DNA from: Clostridia bacterium
Lineage (GTDB): Bacteria > Bacillota > DSM-521 > Neomoorellales > Neomoorellaceae
Direction of reading: 5' to 3'
DNA: 7,312 nucleotides
NCBI GenBank assembly: GCA_012727745.1
Contig: JAAYGJ010000147.1
Location: forward strand, 1-7,312
The notes under the pieces: generated by a model
What the model was told of the DNA's origin: nothing
The model's database searches: none
Seen by the model: the letters and a program-made list of their open reading frames with translations, nothing else
In this document: positions 6,215 to 7,312 of the stretch, in pieces
Layout: every line of letters starts with the position of its first letter
How positions within the stretch are numbered: the first letter of the stretch is position 1
Made by a program: the position numbers and the translations under genes

Positions 6215-7231
6215 TTAAAACAACCGTTCCTGCCGTGCTATATCCAAATTTAAATGTTCATACGCCCTGGAAGTAGCCACGCGGCCCCTAGGTGTACGTT
6301 TGATAAAGCCTTGTTGAATTAAAAAAGGTTCATACACATCTTCAATAGTATCCGGTTCCTCGCTAATGGCTGCCGCCAGCGTATCCAGTCCTGTCGGGCC
6401 GCCGTTAAATTTCTGGATCAAAGTCAGCAGCAGGCGGCGGTCGGAACTATCAAGGCCTGCAGCATCGACCTGCAAAAGTTCCAGCGCATCTCGTGCCACC
6501 TCACCGGTTATAACTCCTGCCGCGCGGATTTCAGCAAAGTCGCGTACTCGCTTTAACAAACGGTTAGCTACCCGGGGGGTACCCCGGGCTCTGGCGGCAA
6601 TTTCCCGGGCGCCCTCTTTTTCAATTACCACCTTAAGAATGGCTGCCGCGCGGATGATAATTGCTTCTATCTCACTAACCCGGTAAAAATCCAGGCGGGA
6701 GTTAATACCAAAGCGATCCCTCAAAGGTGAAGATAAAAGACCTGCCCTGGTCGTTGCGCCCACCAAAGTAAAAGGGGGCAAATCCAGGCGAATAGAGCGG
6801 GCACTGGGGCCCTTGCCCAGAATAATATCCAGGGCGAAGTCTTCCATAGCCGGGTAGAGAATTTCTTCCACCTGGCGGGACAGGCGATGAATCTCATCAA
6901 TAAAAAGCACGTCACGGGGCTGCAGGTTGGTCAAAATTGCAGCCAGATCTCCCGGACGTTCCAGCGCCGGCCCCGAGGTAAGTCGCAACTGCACCCCCAG
7001 CTCGTTGGCAATAATCCCGGCCAGAGTAGTCTTGCCCAGTCCCGGCGGCCCATGCAACAAAACATGGTCCAGAGCTTCGCCCCGCTCCAGGGCTGCTTGA
7101 ATAAAAATGCTCAAAGTCTCTTTGACATGCTCCTGGCCAATATACTCTCTCAGGTAGCGCGGTCTAAGGCTCAGCTCCAGTTCCGCATCATCACCCTGGT
7201 AATTGCCAGCCAGCAAACGTTCTTCTGTCAA
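6215..7231 (-). CDS. ruvB: RuvB, Holliday junction branch migration ATPase
   Basis: This is the 338-residue motor subunit of the RuvAB complex, which translocates DNA through Holliday junctions during recombinational repair in the cytoplasm. All family landmarks are visible: Walker A GPPGLGKTT (61-69), Walker B with LFIDEIH (109-115), sensor 1 ATTRAG (159-164), arginine finger in SPLRDRFG (R171), sensor 2 RGTPR (216-220), and a C-terminal winged-helix DNA-binding region (about 256-330) including GGPTGLDTLA and the basic RTPRGR stretch. Length is normal for the family (about 330-350). The start is TTG, placed by a GGAGG seven bases upstream that lies inside the end of ruvA. The start codon immediately follows the upstream TAA. 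DUF2905 follows 20 bases downstream, so one transcript is likely. No key residue is missing. Confidence 0.98.
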   Translation of the reverse strand: MTEERLLAGNYQGDDAELELSLRPRYLREYIGQEHVKETLSIFIQAALERGEALDHVLLHGPPGLGKTTLAGIIANELGVQLRLTSGPALERPGDLAAILTNLQPRDVLFIDEIHRLSRQVEEILYPAMEDFALDIILGKGPSARSIRLDLPPFTLVGATTRAGLLSSPLRDRFGINSRLDFYRVSEIEAIIIRAAAILKVVIEKEGAREIAARARGTPRVANRLLKRVRDFAEIRAAGVITGEVARDALELLQVDAAGLDSSDRRLLLTLIQKFNGGPTGLDTLAAAISEEPDTIEDVYEPFLIQQGFIKRTPRGRVATSRAYEHLNLDIARQERLF

Positions 7232-7312
7232 TTACTTCCCTCCCCACTGGCCCATAGCTTGCAGAACTGCCTGGAGGACAGCTGCAGTACCAGCTTTCGG
7301 CCCCAGCTCCGC
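7232..7312 (-). CDS. ruvA: RuvA C-terminal end (partial, cut by window edge)
   Basis: Only the last 26 codons and the TAA stop are present; the frame runs open to the window edge. The visible peptide begins AELGPKAGTA and ends MGQWGGK. This is too short to identify the protein by itself. The call rests on context: the stop codon abuts the ruvB start with no base between them, and ruvA precedes ruvB in most bacteria. A short helical, Ala/Leu-rich end after a Gly-Pro turn is compatible with the RuvA C-terminal domain III, which contacts RuvB and modulates its ATPase. In the family, RuvA tetramers bind the Holliday junction and load RuvB hexamers. The end of this gene also contains the ruvB ribosome binding site, so the two are probably translationally coupled. 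Confidence 0.72.
   Translation of the reverse strand, partial: AELGPKAGTAAVLQAVLQAMGQWGGK

Noticed and set aside
6571..6588. Perfect GC-rich inverted repeat CCCGGGG/CCCCGGG
   Set aside because: It lies within ruvB at the conserved sensor 2 segment RGTPRVAN and follows from the codons used for Arg-Gly-Thr-Pro-Arg. No T-run follows, so it is not a terminator.

Overview
This window is a compact stretch of a chromosome in which every supported gene lies on the minus strand, so it is read from the high to the low coordinates. It suggests a Gram-positive, spore-forming member of the Clostridia in the broad sense, probably a Moorella, Thermoanaerobacterales or Peptococcaceae-like lineage. The grounds are the sigma-I/RsgI pair, a SpoIID/LytB-type protein, strong GGAGG-type ribosome binding sites, frequent TTG starts, and the gene order ruvA-ruvB-DUF2905-...-SpoIID-queA-tgt, which is familiar from that group. 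The exact genus cannot be fixed from this sequence alone.

In transcription order the layout is: the last 26 codons of a gene that is almost certainly ruvA (7312-7232); ruvB, directly abutting it; a small DUF2905 membrane protein; sigI, an alternative sigma factor; rsgI, its membrane-bound anti-sigma factor, overlapping sigI by 4 bases; a secreted SpoIID/LytB-family glycan-cleaving protein; a 176-base gap with weak terminator, promoter and hairpin signals; queA; tgt; and a 78-base AT-rich leader ending in a start codon for a gene cut off by the window edge (yajC would be the usual neighbour). No gap exceeds 300 bases. I found no tRNA, rRNA, CRISPR array, insertion sequence or phage-like gene.

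Three functions are interleaved. RuvA and RuvB drive Holliday-junction branch migration. SigI and RsgI form a transmembrane signalling pair: RsgI holds SigI at the membrane and carries the Asn-Pro motif at which related proteins cut themselves. The SpoIID/LytB gene follows rsgI with no clear terminator between them, so it may be co-transcribed and be a SigI-linked cell-wall function. QueA and TGT act in one pathway: TGT puts preQ1 into position 34 of GUN-anticodon tRNAs, and QueA converts it to epoxyqueuosine.

The most interesting parts are the sigI-rsgI-spoIID cluster embedded in a housekeeping neighbourhood, the RsgI surface region (conserved-looking segments followed by a low-complexity, basic, Asn/Gly/Lys-rich tail with no carbohydrate-binding or enzyme domain visible), and the unusual number of TTG starts. 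I do not see a wholly new system.
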